Shown here: piece after piece, positions 62,777-64,000 of the stretch
Layout of the letters: every line of letters begins with the position of its first letter
Position numbering within the stretch: the stretch's first letter is position 1
Source of the DNA: Bradyrhizobium prioriisuperbiae
Lineage (GTDB): Bacteria; Pseudomonadota; Alphaproteobacteria; Rhizobiales; Xanthobacteraceae
Length of the DNA stretch: 64,000 bases
NCBI RefSeq assembly: GCF_032397745.1
Contig: NZ_CP135921.1
Span: forward strand, 682,001 to 746,000
Direction of reading: 5' to 3'
The notes under the pieces: generated by a model
Databases searched by the model: none
What the model was told of the DNA's origin: nothing
What the model saw: the letters and a program-made list of their open reading frames with translations, nothing else
Program-made: the position numbers and the translations under genes

Positions 62777-64000
62777 TTACGCGCCCGTTTCCCGCGCCAC
62801 CGCCTGCCAGCCGATATCGCGGCGGCAGAAGCCCTCCGGCCAGTCGATCCGGTCGACAGCCTGATAGGCGCGCTGCTGCGCCTCGCGCACGGTCCGGCCC
62901 ATCGCCGTGACATTGAGCACCCGGCCGCCATTGGCCAGAATTTGATCGCCATCGGCGCTGGTACCAGCATGGAAAATCTCGACACCCTCGATGCTCGAGG
63001 CCGCATCCAGGCCGGCGATCCCCGTTCCCTTGGCATAGTCGCCGGGATAGCCCTTGGCGGCCATCACCACCGTGAGCGCCGCGTCGGGATACCAGCGCAG
63101 GTCGAAATGCTTGAGCTGGCCGTCGCAGACGGCAAGCAGTGCCGGAACCAGATCCGACATCATGCGCAGCATCAGCACCTGGCATTCGGGGTCGCCGAAA
63201 CGGACATTGTATTCGAACAGTTTGGGGCCCTGCGGCGTCAGCATAACGCCGGCATAGAGCACGCCGCGATAAGGCGTGCCGCGCGCCTTCATGCCAGCGA
63301 CTGTGGGCAGAATGATCCGCTCCATGATCTCCGCATGGACCTCCGGCGTCACGAACGGCGTCGGCGAATAGGCGCCCATGCCGCCCGTGTTCGGACCTTC
63401 ATCGCGATCGAAGACGCGCTTGTGATCCTGCGCGGAGGCGAGTGCAATCGCGGTCTCGCCGTCCGAAAACGCGAAGAAGCTGACTTCGCGGCCGGGCAGA
63501 AACTCCTCGATGACCACCTCGGCACCGGCCGACCCGAACGCACCGTCGAACATCATGGCAACGGCGTCTTCCGCCTCGCGCAAGGTCGTGGCCACGACGA
63601 CGCCTTTGCCGGCGGCAAGTCCATCGGCCTTGACCACGATCGGCGCCCCCTGCGCACGAACGAACGCCAGCGCATCGGCGGCATTCGTAAAGCGACCGTA
63701 CGCGCCGGTCGGGATACCGAACTCGGTGCACAGGTCCTTGGTGAAGCCCTTCGAACTCTCGAGCTGCGATGCCGCCTTGCTTGGGCCGAATGCCTTGATG
63801 CCGACCGCTGTGAGATCGTCAACAATGCCCGCCGCCAGCGGCGCTTCGGGTCCGACCATCACCAAATCGACCTTGTTGGCGCGGCAGAAGTCGATCACGG
63901 CCGCATGGTTCGTCACATCGAGCGCGATGCATTCGGCCTCTTGCGCGATCCCGGCATTGCCCGGGGCGCACCATAGTTTGGTCAGCAGCGGCGAGCCGGC
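62777..64000 (-). CDS. purD: Phosphoribosylamine--glycine ligase (N-terminus beyond window)
   Basis: GARS step of purine synthesis. The frame is open to the right edge, where it reads [28 protein letters not shown]..., a normal PurD segment about 20 residues from the true start. The visible 407 residues include the ATP-grasp region ([18 protein letters not shown]), the [19 protein letters not shown] segment, [10 protein letters not shown] and [29 protein letters not shown]. Not frameshifted. Upstream neighbour outside the window. Confidence 0.96.
   Translation of the reverse strand, partial: AGSPLLTKLWCAPGNAGIAQEAECIALDVTNHAAVIDFCRANKVDLVMVGPEAPLAAGIVDDLTAVGIKAFGPSKAASQLESSKGFTKDLCTEFGIPTGAYGRFTNAADALAFVRAQGAPIVVKADGLAAGKGVVVATTLREAEDAVAMMFDGAFGSAGAEVVIEEFLPGREVSFFAFSDGETAIALASAQDHKRVFDRDEGPNTGGMGAYSPTPFVTPEVHAEIMERIILPTVAGMKARGTPYRGVLYAGVMLTPQGPKLFEYNVRFGDPECQVLMLRMMSDLVPALLAVCDGQLKHFDLRWYPDAALTVVMAAKGYPGDYAKGTGIAGLDAASSIEGVEIFHAGTSADGDQILANGGRVLNVTAMGRTVREAQQRAYQAVDRIDWPEGFCRRDIGWQAVARETGA

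Overview
The window is high-GC alphaproteobacterial chromosome. The best match is Bradyrhizobiaceae/Nitrobacteraceae (Bradyrhizobium, Rhodopseudomonas, Afipia). Evidence: an Irr-type iron control element in front of an mbfA-like gene, RopA/Omp25-type porins, a FixJ-like regulator, the uvrC-pgsA-moaD-moaE and ileS-lspA clusters, a dehalogenase matching the Rhodopseudomonas fluoroacetate enzyme residue for residue at every catalytic position, and several short palindromic intergenic families typical of these genomes. I see no rRNA, tRNA, CRISPR array, transposase or integrase.

Layout. 1-12.5 kb is housekeeping: prmB (cut by the window edge), moaE, moaD, pgsA and uvrC on the minus strand, an Omp25-like protein, a cold-shock protein, rlmJ, a periplasmic RNase T2, small secreted proteins including two DUF3617 paralogues, a FlK-like thioesterase, a tautomerase and hisS. 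12.6-16.9 kb holds a TadE gene and two tandem TadG-like paralogues; a degraded copy of the TadE promoter and start lies between the paralogues. 17.1-21.1 kb: a class III aminotransferase, a TipF-like degenerate EAL protein and a HAD hydrolase.

21.1-37 kb looks accessory and separates the HAD gene from ribF. The last 41 bases of the HAD gene are repeated exactly at 30124-30164. The roughly 9 kb between the copies is all minus strand: mbfA with its iron element, an anion-type ABC transporter (ATPase and double permease), a fused porin, two possible small ORFs and a FixL/FixJ-like two-component system. Beyond the second copy are a repeat-rich stretch (30.0-31.1 kb) and a plus-strand cassette of two secreted tail-collar-domain proteins and a 1233-residue uncharacterised protein, with tandem 15-base and 12-base repeats in front of the collar genes. 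This cassette is the best candidate for an undescribed system.

36.4-49.3 kb returns to core genes: a CheY-like regulator, ribF, a transferred-looking padR/DUF1048 pair, ileS, lspA, a secreted protein, an active/inactive M16 peptidase pair, arfB, a LysR regulator and divergent dapA. 49.4-64 kb: mutL, a hydrolase lacking its catalytic serine, a MarR regulator, a porin, a secreted alpha/beta hydrolase, rsmD, an rluB-like gene with a very long disordered N-terminus, tadA, a GNAT acetyltransferase, a fluoroacetate dehalogenase and purD (cut by the window end).
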